Of a DNA stretch of 64,000 nucleotides, positions 25,635 through 34,455 are shown one piece after another; position 1 is the stretch's first letter, and the number at the start of each line of letters is the position of its first letter. The notes beneath the pieces are model-generated. The model was not told the DNA's origin. It ran no database searches and saw only the letters and a list, made by a program, of their open reading frames with translations. The position numbers and the translations under genes are program-made. The stretch spans positions 1 to 64,000 of the forward strand of contig CAZFYG010000004.1 in NCBI GenBank assembly GCA_964523375.1. The letters are read 5' to 3'. The stretch is from CAJQGY01 sp964523375 (GTDB lineage: Bacteria; Pseudomonadota; Gammaproteobacteria; Magnimaribacterales; D2472).

Positions 25635-27824
25635 TCAACCTTCATTAATTTGTCTAGAGCAATTAGAAACAAATTTCTTTGCATTAACTTTATCTATCAA
25701 GATATTTAAATGCTTATTATCATTAATTTCAATTTCAAGCTCGATATTTGCAAATGTTGCATCTATGGCATTTGTATTAACAAATACAACATTTACGCCT
25801 TCTCTAGTAAAAATAGATAAAACATCGGAAAGAACTCCTACTTTATTTTCAGAAATTATCTTTAGTTTTGCAATATATAAATGATTATTTGTTGCAGCAT
25901 CCCATAAAGCTATTTGGTATCGAGTATCTTTTGCAAGAAAAGGAACAACCTGTTTGCATATTTTATGATGAATTACTATGCCTCTTTCTGTATCGGAATG
26001 AGCAATAATTTCGTCATCTAAAATTGGCCTACAACATTTTGCAAATACAACTGAAACGCCTTCAATTTTTTTATTAGCCAATCTTAGCGGGCTTATCTGT
26101 TGATCGCCTGAATTTTTTCTTATTTGAAGTCCTTCGTAAAACTTTTGCGCAACAATATTCCCTGTTTTTTTCCCGAGCCCAAGATCTGTCATCAATTTTG
26201 TTAATGACGGTACTCCTATTGAGCCTAAAACTCTTTTTAATGTTGCTCCTTTGTAATCAGATAATTTTATACCTGAGCGCTTGAGCTCAGTTTCCAACAT
26301 TATTTTCCCTGCCTTCCTTGCTGACGAAACCTTTTGTTTTCTTAGTCTTGCTCTAATACCACTTCTAGCCCTACTAGTTACAATAAAATTAAGCCAAGCT
26401 GGATCAATAATGACATTATTTTTTGAAGTTATAATTTCTACGGTTTGTCCGCTTTCAAGTTCGACATTGATTGGAGCCTCTTTCCTATTTACTTTACAGC
26501 CAACAATCGTATCCCCAAGATCTTTGTGAATTGCATATGCAAAATCTATTGGAGTTGCGCCTATCTTTAGTCCAAAAATATGACCTTTTGGTGTAAAAAC
26601 AAAAACTCTTTCAGGCTCCAGGTCTGTTTTGATTGATTCAACAAATTCTGAAGAATCTTTAGACTCTTTATATAAATCCAATAAACCAGTTAGCCACTTT
26701 GTTGCTCTTAATTCAGTTCCTCCACTCTCTTGAGATGTCTTATATCCCCAGTGCGCAGCAATACCTCTATTAGCAGTATCAAACATACTTCTAGTTTGAA
26801 TTTGAACCTCTATAGGAAAAGCGTCTAAAGCAAGCAGCCCTGTATGAAGCGCCTGATAACCATTCATTTTTGGTATAGCAATGTAGTCTTTAAATCTATT
26901 ATCTATGGGGGAATAATAGTTATGAATTATCCCAAGTGCCCTGTAGCACTCATCAACTGTATCAACGAGTATCCTAAATCCATAAACATCTAGAATCTCT
27001 GAAAATGGTTTATGTTTTGTTTTAATTTTATTATAAATACTGAATGCATTTTTTTCTCTTCCCTTCACTGCAGCTGCCTCAATACCATTATTTTTTAAGT
27101 TGGCTTTTAGTTCTTTTCTGACTTTTTCTATAATTTTTTTTCTTCCGCCACTAGATTTTTGTATTGCAGAATCTAGCATCTCTGCCCTTAAGGGGTGAAG
27201 ACATCTAAATGCTCTGTCTTCAAGTTCATTTTTAATATCAATCATTCCAACTCTTAAGGCCAAAGGCGCAAACATTTCTAATGTCTCTTTAGATTTAATG
27301 ATCTGTTTATGACGCGGCATAAAATCAATAGTTCTCATATTATGAAGCCTGTCACAAAGCTTTACCAAAATAACTCGAACGTCATTAGCCATTGCTAATG
27401 CCATTTTTTGAAAATTATTTGCATTAGTTTCAGCTTTATTTTGCATATGGATCTTGCCTAACTTGCTTACTCCATCAACTATATTGGCAACATCTTTTCC
27501 AAAGTTTTTTTCTAAAACAGTTTTCTGGACATCGCAATCCTCGAGAACATCATGCATAAGTGCTGCACAAATTGAATCAGGATCCATTTTAAGCTCAGCA
27601 ACTATCTTTGCCACAGCAACTGGATGAGAGATATAGGCAGAGCCGTCTTTTCTTTTTTGGCCGTCATGGGCTATAAACGCAAAGGTATATGCCCTTTGAA
27701 TTTTTTTTATTTCAGCATCTTTCAAATACTCTTGAACAGGCGCTAGTAAATATGAAGGAGCCTTGAGCAGGTCCTTGTCTGTAAAATTGGTTAAAGATTT
27801 TTTTGGGAGCTCTCGTTCTGTCAA
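25635..27824 (-). CDS. spoT: Bifunctional (p)ppGpp synthetase/hydrolase
   Basis: This 729-residue RelA/SpoT homologue controls the stringent response. The N-terminal HD hydrolase domain is intact (FAFIAHDGQKRKDGSAYISHP and ALMHDVLEDC). It is followed by the synthetase domain (VYGFRILVDTVDECYRALG; YIAIPKMNGYQALHTGL; VEIQIQT-type EVQIQTRSMFD), a TGS domain (VFVFTPKGHIFGLKIGATPIDFAYAIH, in two parts) and a C-terminal ACT region. The HD metal ligands argue for active hydrolysis. It is downstream of gmk and rpoZ, as in E. coli. Confidence 0.95.
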   Translation of the reverse strand: MTERELPKKSLTNFTDKDLLKAPSYLLAPVQEYLKDAEIKKIQRAYTFAFIAHDGQKRKDGSAYISHPVAVAKIVAELKMDPDSICAALMHDVLEDCDVQKTVLEKNFGKDVANIVDGVSKLGKIHMQNKAETNANNFQKMALAMANDVRVILVKLCDRLHNMRTIDFMPRHKQIIKSKETLEMFAPLALRVGMIDIKNELEDRAFRCLHPLRAEMLDSAIQKSSGGRKKIIEKVRKELKANLKNNGIEAAAVKGREKNAFSIYNKIKTKHKPFSEILDVYGFRILVDTVDECYRALGIIHNYYSPIDNRFKDYIAIPKMNGYQALHTGLLALDAFPIEVQIQTRSMFDTANRGIAAHWGYKTSQESGGTELRATKWLTGLLDLYKESKDSSEFVESIKTDLEPERVFVFTPKGHIFGLKIGATPIDFAYAIHKDLGDTIVGCKVNRKEAPINVELESGQTVEIITSKNNVIIDPAWLNFIVTSRARSGIRARLRKQKVSSARKAGKIMLETELKRSGIKLSDYKGATLKRVLGSIGVPSLTKLMTDLGLGKKTGNIVAQKFYEGLQIRKNSGDQQISPLRLANKKIEGVSVVFAKCCRPILDDEIIAHSDTERGIVIHHKICKQVVPFLAKDTRYQIALWDAATNNHLYIAKLKIISENKVGVLSDVLSIFTREGVNVVFVNTNAIDATFANIELEIEINDNKHLNILIDKVNAKKFVSNCSRQINEG

Positions 27825-27845
27825 TTCAGGCTCCTTTGAGTTTTA

Positions 27846-28115
27846 CTAAATAGCTGGATCAGCCTCACCTTCTTCAGGAGCAGCAAAACCATCCATAAGC
27901 ACATCTTCTTCGAGAGTTCTATCAAGAGTCTCTCTATCAATAAGTCCTTCTTCAATCTCTCTAAGTGCAACCAAGGTTGGCTTATCATTATCCCATTCAA
28001 CCATAGGCTCTCTACTAGTTGTGGAAAGCTGCCTAGCTCTCTTTGATGCCATAATAATTAGATCAAATCTACTTGGTATTTTTTCTAAACAATCTTCTAC
28101 TGTAATTCTTGCCAT
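27846..28115 (-). CDS. rpoZ: RNA polymerase omega subunit
   Basis: Omega stabilises the beta' subunit and helps bind ppGpp. The 89-residue protein begins ARITVEDCLEKIPSRFDLI and continues ASKRARQL, then KPTLVALREIEEGLI, the conserved core of gammaproteobacterial omega. It lies 21 bases upstream of spoT, a functionally sensible pairing. Confidence 0.95.
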   Translation of the reverse strand: MARITVEDCLEKIPSRFDLIIMASKRARQLSTTSREPMVEWDNDKPTLVALREIEEGLIDRETLDRTLEEDVLMDGFAAPEEGEADPAI

Positions 28116-28152
28116 ACTTATCTCCTGATGGGGTATTCTAATTCTTTAAGCA

Positions 28153-28770
28153 CTAATAAGACAACATATCTTGTAAAATCTTTTCAATTAAATTTTTATT
28201 TAAGCTATGGTTTTTTGTAAATATAATATTCTCAAAGGTCTTAATGGCTTCCTCAACATCATCATTAACTATAACAAAATCATATTCTCCATAGTATTGG
28301 ACCTCTTCACGAGCATTGGCCATTCTCTTATTAATAGCTGAATTGGTATCTGATTTTCTATCTTCTAGCCTCTTCTTGAGCTCTTTAAAGCTTGGAGGCA
28401 GAATAAATATAGATGAATTTAAGATATTAGAATTCTTTATTTGCATGAATCCTTGCACATCTATATCCAAGATAATACTTTTGCCTTGAATGAATTTATT
28501 ATCAATAAATGATTTTAACGTTCCGTATCTATGATTATGGACTTGTGCGAACTCAATAAAAGCACCTTCATCTTCCAGAGATTTGAATTTATCATCTGAG
28601 ATAAATTGATAATGAACTCCGTCAACCTCTCCGTCTCTAGGTGGTCTTGTCGTTGCAGAAACAGATAACTCAAAATTGTTATTCGAAGAAAGGAATTTTT
28701 TTATTAAAGTAGATTTCCCTGCTCCTGAGGGCGCTGAAATAACAAATAGCTCTGGATGATTATTCTGCAT
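28153..28770 (-). CDS. gmk: Guanylate kinase
   Basis: Gmk phosphorylates GMP to GDP. The 205-residue protein has the P-loop SAPSGAGKSTLI at residues 12-23, the GMP-binding ATTRPPRDGEVDGVHYQF, EFAQVHNHRYGT, and the lid region RKSDTNSAINKRMANA. The start overlaps the yicC end by 11 bases. The order yicC, gmk, rpoZ, spoT is a standard gammaproteobacterial block. Confidence 0.95.
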   Translation of the reverse strand: MQNNHPELFVISAPSGAGKSTLIKKFLSSNNNFELSVSATTRPPRDGEVDGVHYQFISDDKFKSLEDEGAFIEFAQVHNHRYGTLKSFIDNKFIQGKSIILDIDVQGFMQIKNSNILNSSIFILPPSFKELKKRLEDRKSDTNSAINKRMANAREEVQYYGEYDFVIVNDDVEEAIKTFENIIFTKNHSLNKNLIEKILQDMLSY

Positions 28771-29611
28771 TTTGTGCTTGCTCCCTCATCTCTTCAACTA
28801 AAAGCTTCATATTTAATGCTTTAGATTTTTGACTTGGGTCATCTAATTTGACAGATAAGGTGCTAGTTTCCCTAAATAATTCCTGCAAAATAAAATCAAT
28901 CTTTTTACCTTTACTCATCTTAGTTTTAAGCTCTTTTTCCAATGACGATAGATGAAAAGTAATTCGCTCTTGTTCTTCTGCAACATCATGCTTAAGCAAT
29001 AAAAGTGATACCTCTTGCTCAAGCCTATCTTTATCAATATTAGATATATGATCTTTAATCTTTTTTTTAAATTTAATGTTTCTTTTCGCTATAGTGGATT
29101 GTGATTTTACTGAAATTGAATGGTTATTATTTTTAATTTTTTTAATTTTACTTATAAATACTTTTTGTATCTTTGCGCCCTCTTCTTCCTTACTTGCTAG
29201 AAAATCAGAAAAAGCTTTCTTGAATGTGTCTTTTATATTTTTTTTATCAACCACTGATTTATGAATGGAGTTTATAATTCCCGGTACATCTTTTACATCT
29301 CCAAATGAAAGCTCTTGTGATCTGAGGTCATCATGAGAAGCAACAAGATTTAAAAGATTCTGCAATGACTCTTCATTGATTTTATATGAAGTCTGCTGTG
29401 GCTGAGTAATTCTAAATCTCACATCGACAGAACCTCTTTTTACTCTCTTGGATAAAGTCTCTCTAATAAATATATCAACATCACTTGGAAGATCATGCGA
29501 CTTAATTGTTATATCAAGAAACCTATGATTAATTGATTTAATCTCGCAATTAATATTAATATCTCCATCAATAAACTCTGAAGATGAAAATCCTGTCATG
29601 CTAGTTATCAT
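28760..29611 (-). CDS. yicC: YicC family endoribonuclease-like protein
   Basis: The 283-residue protein matches the YicC/DUF1732 family: N-terminal ITSMTGFSSSE, CEIKSINHRFLDI, and the C-terminal KKIDFILQELFRETSTLSVK-like stretch with NRE(T/A)NTL replaced by FRETSTLSVK, then AKLLVEEMREQ-like MKLLVEEMREQAQNAE. Recent work assigns RNase activity to YicC homologues. It leads the gmk-rpoZ-spoT block on this strand. Confidence 0.92.
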   Translation of the reverse strand: MITSMTGFSSSEFIDGDININCEIKSINHRFLDITIKSHDLPSDVDIFIRETLSKRVKRGSVDVRFRITQPQQTSYKINEESLQNLLNLVASHDDLRSQELSFGDVKDVPGIINSIHKSVVDKKNIKDTFKKAFSDFLASKEEEGAKIQKVFISKIKKIKNNNHSISVKSQSTIAKRNIKFKKKIKDHISNIDKDRLEQEVSLLLLKHDVAEEQERITFHLSSLEKELKTKMSKGKKIDFILQELFRETSTLSVKLDDPSQKSKALNMKLLVEEMREQAQNAE

Positions 29612-29644
29612 GAATATAATTGTATTTGGGAATTGGATTTAGGG

Positions 29645-30307
29645 CTAGTCATTAAAACCTAAGGTAAGCAATTTTTTACCATTTAGGGACCTTGCCTTGG
29701 GGTCAAGTATCTTGTTTTCTGTGCAATGAAAGACTCCGTTAATAATATTTGTAATAAAGAAACATATGATCTTAGATGCACGATCTCTACTTAATTTATT
29801 ATTAAATTTTGGTATTGATGCCCCAGGTATATATAGACCACCAAATCTTAAAATATTTAAGTTTCTTGAAATATTTTCTTTCAAAAATTCTTCATATTTT
29901 GAAATTATAAGACCTCTGAAACAGTCTGGCATAACAGGTGTATCTTCATCCAATATGCCGATCTGCTTACTTCCAAAAACTCTTGTCGATGAAACTGCTA
30001 TAAACGATTCGAAGTCAATATCGCCTAAAGATGCAACAACATTCTTTGCAGCATTTTTAAAACCTTGCTGATAACCGATTTCATTCATCTCTGATGGTTT
30101 TGGAATAAATATGATTCTTTTAAAGTTTGTAATAGGTAGCTTTAATTTTTTTTCTGAAAGCCAGTCCCATTGAATATGAGTTGTATCGGCTATATTTATA
30201 TTTGAAGATCTACTTACAGAAATAAAGTTATATTTTTCATGATTTAAATTTGCAACAACTCTTTGGCCAATATCGCCAAATCCTATAATTAGAATATTTT
30301 CTTTCAT
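29645..30307 (-). CDS. NAD(P)-binding Rossmann protein (YeeZ-like epimerase family)
   Basis: The 220-residue protein starts with a nucleotide-binding turn ILIIGFGDIGQRVV, has an extended-SDR-like middle with AVSSTRVFG and DEDTPVMPD, and a conserved LRFGGLYIPG. This is the pattern of small atypical epimerase-like proteins such as E. coli YeeZ. The usual YxxxK pair is not obvious (SKYEEFL may supply it). It lies just downstream of the hppA terminator, and its substrate is unknown. Confidence 0.65.
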   Translation of the reverse strand: MKENILIIGFGDIGQRVVANLNHEKYNFISVSRSSNINIADTTHIQWDWLSEKKLKLPITNFKRIIFIPKPSEMNEIGYQQGFKNAAKNVVASLGDIDFESFIAVSSTRVFGSKQIGILDEDTPVMPDCFRGLIISKYEEFLKENISRNLNILRFGGLYIPGASIPKFNNKLSRDRASKIICFFITNIINGVFHCTENKILDPKARSLNGKKLLTLGFND

Positions 30308-30357
30308 CTCATGATAATAAATTAATAAGTGAATGATGCCAAAAAGAAATTATGGAC

Positions 30358-30392
30358 AAAAAAATGGCTTAGGTATTTAATACCTAAGCCAT
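30358..30392 (-). terminator. Intrinsic terminator of hppA
   Basis: Read on the minus strand, a perfect 13-base stem (arms ATGGCTTAGGTAT and ATACCTAAGCCAT, at 30364-30376 and 30380-30392) with a three-base loop is followed by six to seven Ts (30358-30363). It begins 13 bases after the hppA stop. Confidence 0.9.
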
Positions 30393-30404
30393 AATAGTAT
30401 TTTT

Positions 30405-32405
30405 CTAAAAGAATATACCGTTTAGAGGCAATAAGCCTGAAATAACTAAACTAACCATAGCCATAACATTGATCAAAATATTCATTGATGGCCCAGATGT
30501 ATCTTTAAAAGGATCTCCAACTGTATCACCAACAACTGTAGCTGAGTGAGTGTCAGAACCTTTTCCACCTAAATTACCTTTTTCAACATATTTTTTGGCG
30601 TTATCCCATGCCCCACCTGCATTAGCCATAAATAAAGCTAAAGCAACGCAGCCTAAGAGACCGCCTGCTAGCATTCCACCAAGAGCTATAGCTCCTAACC
30701 CAAAACCAACTACAGCAGGCATACTCACAGCGATAACTCCTGGAAGCATCATTTTTTTAAGTGCAGCTGTTGTAGCAATTTCTACGCATTTTTCAGAATC
30801 AGGATCAGCCTGACCTTCCATTAACCCAGGTATTTCTTTGAACTGTCTTCTAATTTCATTGATCATTTCAAAAGCAGCATCTCCAACAGCTGTCATGGTG
30901 ATCGAGGCAATAAGAAATGGTATACATATTCCTATAAACATACCTACAAGAACAATTGGATTCTCAAGTGAGAGTGAGAACGCATCTCCATATGTTGCAG
31001 AAACTTGGGCTGAGTAAGCTGAAATAATAGCCAGTGCTGCAAGAGCCGCTGCGCCAATGGCAAATCCTTTACCTATTGCAGCTGTTGTGTTTCCGAGCTC
31101 ATCAAGTGAGTCTGTGATGTCTCTAACTTCCTTACCCATTCCTGACATTTCTGCAATACCGCCAGCATTATCTGCAACTGGTCCATATGCATCTATAGCC
31201 ATTGTTATACCTACAGTTGCAAGCATTCCTACTGCTGCAATACCAACTCCGTATACTCCATCAACCAATGATGTGGAAGCCAATATAATCGCTGCAAGTA
31301 TTAATATAGGAATAACAACTGATTGCATTCCGACAGATAAACCTGAGATCATTACAGTAGCAGACCCTGTTTCTCCAGATTCAGCTATTTTTCTTACAGG
31401 ATTGCCGCCCGTGTAATATTCTGTAATTAGACCAATAAGCACTCCGCCAACAGCTCCGCAAACAACACACCACCACACATTTGTTTCAATGCCTTTAGAA
31501 CCAATTAAGAAGTACGCCATTGCTATGAAAATTACAGGCGCCAATAGAGTTCCTGATCTTAAAGCGCTAGCTGGAGCTTTTGAAGATTGAAGTTTAACAA
31601 TGAAAATACCGATAACTGAAGCCAATAGACCGATTGATGCTAATAATAATGGCAACATCATTAAGTCTGTTCTACCCATTGTGTATGCAATAGCAATCGA
31701 AGCAATCATTGATCCGCAATATGATTCAAAAATATCAGATCCCATACCAGCAACATCACCTACATTGTCACCAACGTTATCTGCGATTACACCTGGATTT
31801 CTTGGATCATCTTCTGGTATCCCAGCTTCAACTTTACCAACCAAATCAGCGCCTACATCAGCACTCTTAGTAAAAATACCTCCGCCAACTCTTGAAAATA
31901 AAGCAACTACTGATGCTCCCATTCCGAAACCTTCCAATGCATGAACACCCTGCTCATATCCATTAAAGAAATAATAAAGCCCTCCAAGACCAATGAGGCC
32001 AAGTGAGGCAACACATAGACCCATCACAGATCCACCATAAAAAGATACAGTTAATGCTGCTGCTGCTCCATCTTGTTGAGCTGCAGTTGCTGTTCTTACA
32101 TTTGCTTTAGTAGCTGCATACATTCCAATAAAACCAGCTAAAGATGAGCATAATGCTCCAACCACAACAGCTATAGCAGACTCTGTTGATAAAAATAGCT
32201 GCGCAAGGATTACTAGAGCTACTATAAATACAAGTAAATATTTGTACTCAGTTTTCATAAATGCTAATGCGCCATTATGAATCTGATCTCCAATTTTTTT
32301 AACTTTATCTTCACCATCTGGATATTTCATAACCAATTGGTACACGACAAAAGCCACGATCATTCCAACAACCCCTAGAATTGGAGCAATTAACAAACTG
32401 TTCAT
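30405..32405 (-). CDS. hppA: Membrane-bound ion-pumping pyrophosphatase, K+-dependent type
   Basis: This integral membrane enzyme couples pyrophosphate hydrolysis to H+ or Na+ export. From ATG 32405, which has AGAGG seven bases upstream, the protein has 666 residues and about 15-16 hydrophobic segments. The substrate site is complete: KSADVGADLVGKVE, IPEDDPRNPGVIADNVGDNVGD (in two parts) and, near the C-terminus, GGKGSDTHSATVVGDTVGDPFKDTSG (in two parts). The segment at 31077-31094 reads GNTTAA with Ala where K+-independent enzymes have Lys, so potassium dependence is predicted. The transported ion cannot be decided by eye. An upstream in-frame start at 32447 adds 14 residues and is less likely. 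Confidence 0.94.
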   Translation of the reverse strand: MNSLLIAPILGVVGMIVAFVVYQLVMKYPDGEDKVKKIGDQIHNGALAFMKTEYKYLLVFIVALVILAQLFLSTESAIAVVVGALCSSLAGFIGMYAATKANVRTATAAQQDGAAAALTVSFYGGSVMGLCVASLGLIGLGGLYYFFNGYEQGVHALEGFGMGASVVALFSRVGGGIFTKSADVGADLVGKVEAGIPEDDPRNPGVIADNVGDNVGDVAGMGSDIFESYCGSMIASIAIAYTMGRTDLMMLPLLLASIGLLASVIGIFIVKLQSSKAPASALRSGTLLAPVIFIAMAYFLIGSKGIETNVWWCVVCGAVGGVLIGLITEYYTGGNPVRKIAESGETGSATVMISGLSVGMQSVVIPILILAAIILASTSLVDGVYGVGIAAVGMLATVGITMAIDAYGPVADNAGGIAEMSGMGKEVRDITDSLDELGNTTAAIGKGFAIGAAALAALAIISAYSAQVSATYGDAFSLSLENPIVLVGMFIGICIPFLIASITMTAVGDAAFEMINEIRRQFKEIPGLMEGQADPDSEKCVEIATTAALKKMMLPGVIAVSMPAVVGFGLGAIALGGMLAGGLLGCVALALFMANAGGAWDNAKKYVEKGNLGGKGSDTHSATVVGDTVGDPFKDTSGPSMNILINVMAMVSLVISGLLPLNGIFF

Positions 32406-32477
32406 ATTTACCTCTAAGTAAAAAAAATTAATGGTGCATTCTATCAAAAAAAAGAATGAAAAAAGAGATTTTATTAG

Positions 32478-33731
32478 CTATTTATTGAATATTTTCTTGT
32501 CTAACAAACCTTCTGATTCAGCTACAATGCATGCAACCGCAGCATCCCCTGTTACATTCACAGAAGTTCTTAGCATATCAAGAATTCTATCTACAGCTAA
32601 AATAATTCCTATTGCCTCAAGAGGTAAACCAAATTGTTGAAGAATGAGTACTAAAGTTATCGTTCCAGCTGAGGGAACGGCAGCAGCCCCGATAGAGGCA
32701 ACAACTGCTAAAATAATAACCTGTATATACTGAATTAAGGTTAAATCAATACCAGACATTTGCGCTATAAATATAGTAGCCATACCTTGCATAATAGCTG
32801 TTCCATCCATATTTATTGTTGCTCCCACAGGAACGACAAATGAAGCTACATTTTTATCAACACCAAGATCATTTTGAACTGTTTTAAGGGTTACAGGAAT
32901 TGTTGCAGCACTGGATGATGTTGAAAATGCAAAAATAGCAACATCTTTCATTTTTATGAAAAAAGTTTTTATGCTTATGGAAGTGAAAAGCTTAAGTAAT
33001 AATGTATAAGTTATAAAGGCATGAAGTAATAACACCAATATTAGCAGAATGACATATTTGAAAGCTTCTTGAAAAACATCAAGCCCATCAACTATTACAA
33101 ATTTACCTATTAAACAGAAAACGCCAATTGGAGCAAATGAAATTATAGTTATAACCAACTGCATAAATACTGTATTTAACTTTTCAAAAGATTCGCTAAA
33201 ATTATTAGTAAGATGATTTGTCTTGTTTAGAGCTAAGCCAAATAAAATACTAAAAAAGACTACAGCGAGCATTTCGTTATTAGCCATGGCCTGAATAATA
33301 TTTGATGGAAATATATTTACTATTGTCTCAAAAACACCTTGGCCAGGCGGAAGGCTTTCTGGAGCAATAGATATCTCTGAATTGTAGCCAGCCCCTGGTT
33401 TAAAAATTGACCCAATAACTAGCGAGAGGGTAACAGCTATTGCAGTTGTCGATAGATATAAGGCGATGGTTTTTGTAGTTATCTTTCCCAAGCTGTTTAA
33501 GTTGCTTAAAGAAGAGATACCTGACACTAAAGAGAAAAAAATTAGAGGAACTATTAGCATCTTCAGAAGGTTTATAAATATTGTACTTCCAAGCAAAAAT
33601 ACATACTTCTCAACAAAAGATGAAATTTGATCACCGAATAAATTAGTGTAGTAAAAAATAGCTCCCACAACAAAGCCAGCAAACATTCCAATAAGAATAT
33701 TACGCGTTAGGTTGGTTGGAGCATCTATCAT
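32478..33731 (-). CDS. Dicarboxylate/amino acid:cation symporter (DAACS family)
   Basis: The 417-residue membrane protein belongs to the GltP/DctA family. It has about eight transmembrane segments, the serine-rich re-entrant loop FAFSTSSSAATIPVT, the VPVGATINMDGTA sodium/substrate segment, AAVPSAGTITLVLI and the C-terminal VDRILDMLRTSVNVTGDA. It would import glutamate, aspartate or C4-dicarboxylates with Na+ or H+. The start shares one base with the rubredoxin stop (TAATG), so the two are probably co-transcribed. Confidence 0.92.
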   Translation of the reverse strand: MIDAPTNLTRNILIGMFAGFVVGAIFYYTNLFGDQISSFVEKYVFLLGSTIFINLLKMLIVPLIFFSLVSGISSLSNLNSLGKITTKTIALYLSTTAIAVTLSLVIGSIFKPGAGYNSEISIAPESLPPGQGVFETIVNIFPSNIIQAMANNEMLAVVFFSILFGLALNKTNHLTNNFSESFEKLNTVFMQLVITIISFAPIGVFCLIGKFVIVDGLDVFQEAFKYVILLILVLLLHAFITYTLLLKLFTSISIKTFFIKMKDVAIFAFSTSSSAATIPVTLKTVQNDLGVDKNVASFVVPVGATINMDGTAIMQGMATIFIAQMSGIDLTLIQYIQVIILAVVASIGAAAVPSAGTITLVLILQQFGLPLEAIGIILAVDRILDMLRTSVNVTGDAAVACIVAESEGLLDKKIFNK

Positions 33732-33901
33732 TACATCTCTATCATATCAAAATCTTCCTTACCAACGCCACACTCAGGACATAACCAATCTTCTGGCACA
33801 TCTTCCCATTTTGTTCCCGCCTCTATTCCATCTTCAGGCCAACCTAGTGCCTCATCATATATAAGCCCACATACAATGCATTCCCATTTTTTTAATTCCA
33901 T
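33731..33901 (-). CDS. Rubredoxin
   Basis: A 56-residue frame runs from ATG 33901 to TAA 33731. It has the two iron-binding pairs of a one-iron rubredoxin, WECIVCGLIYDEALGWPEDG (Cys8, Cys11) and WLCPECGVGKEDF (Cys41, Cys44), plus the aromatic core residues expected of the family. Rubredoxins carry electrons to AlkB-type hydroxylases or in oxidative-stress defence. Here the gene is joined to a symporter by TAATG. The AlkB-like gene lies about 10 kb away, so a functional link is only possible, not shown. Confidence 0.93.
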   Translation of the reverse strand: MELKKWECIVCGLIYDEALGWPEDGIEAGTKWEDVPEDWLCPECGVGKEDFDMIEM

Positions 33902-33969
33902 AATTAATATCTATTCCAAATGATGATAAAAAGTTCGGAGTATAATATCAGATTTACTATGATTACTTA

Positions 33970-34455
33970 ATGAAACTTAAACAAATTTCTCCCTGGACCA
34001 ACATAAAATCTATAGAATCTAAAGTTGATTCGTCCGTGCTGTCATGGCTTAAAGAATCAGGCCCAATAACCAAAAGAATAAAATTAGGAAAAAAGTTTGA
34101 GCTTAAATTATTAAATGATGAGCTTGATGAAATTTCAAAAGAAGAGCGATTATTTCTTGGGTCATCCTCTAAAACTTTTAAAGTTAGAAAAGTAATACTA
34201 TTTGGGGATGATGCTCCAATTGTCTTTGCCAAATCAGTGATACCAACTTTAACTATAGATAAAGGATTGTCCTCTCTTGGCAAAATAGGCAATGCTCCAC
34301 TTGGCGATATTCTTTTTACTCCTAGTGTTTTTATCAAGCTGGAAATGGTGTGCGCATCTTTTTTAAGCGAGGAAAGAAATGTTTACTGGGGTAGAAAAAT
34401 TAAGTACTCGGTAAACTCTGAGCCAATTTCTGTCATGGAAGTGTTTCTGATATGA
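33970..34455 (+). CDS. ubiC: Chorismate lyase
   Basis: UbiC converts chorismate to 4-hydroxybenzoate, the first dedicated step of ubiquinone synthesis. The 161-residue protein has the UbiC core: VRKVILFGDDAPIVFAKSVIP (in part, VRKVILFG and AKSVIP), LGKIGNAPLGDILF, VYWGRKIKYSV and a C-terminal VMEVFLI with the catalytic Glu. It overlaps ubiA by four bases (ATGA), the classic ubiCA order. A TATAAT lies about 24 bases upstream (33941-33946), but no good -35 was seen. Confidence 0.9.
   Translation: MKLKQISPWTNIKSIESKVDSSVLSWLKESGPITKRIKLGKKFELKLLNDELDEISKEERLFLGSSSKTFKVRKVILFGDDAPIVFAKSVIPTLTIDKGLSSLGKIGNAPLGDILFTPSVFIKLEMVCASFLSEERNVYWGRKIKYSVNSEPISVMEVFLI

Noticed and set aside
31057..31416. 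A long plus-strand frame opposite hppA
   Set aside because: Its Ala/Pro/Ile/Ser-rich composition mirrors the complement of membrane-helix codons; hppA motifs are complete on the other strand.
33941..33946. A TATAAT before ubiC as a full promoter
   Set aside because: No acceptable -35 element lies at the right distance; it is mentioned only in the ubiC entry.
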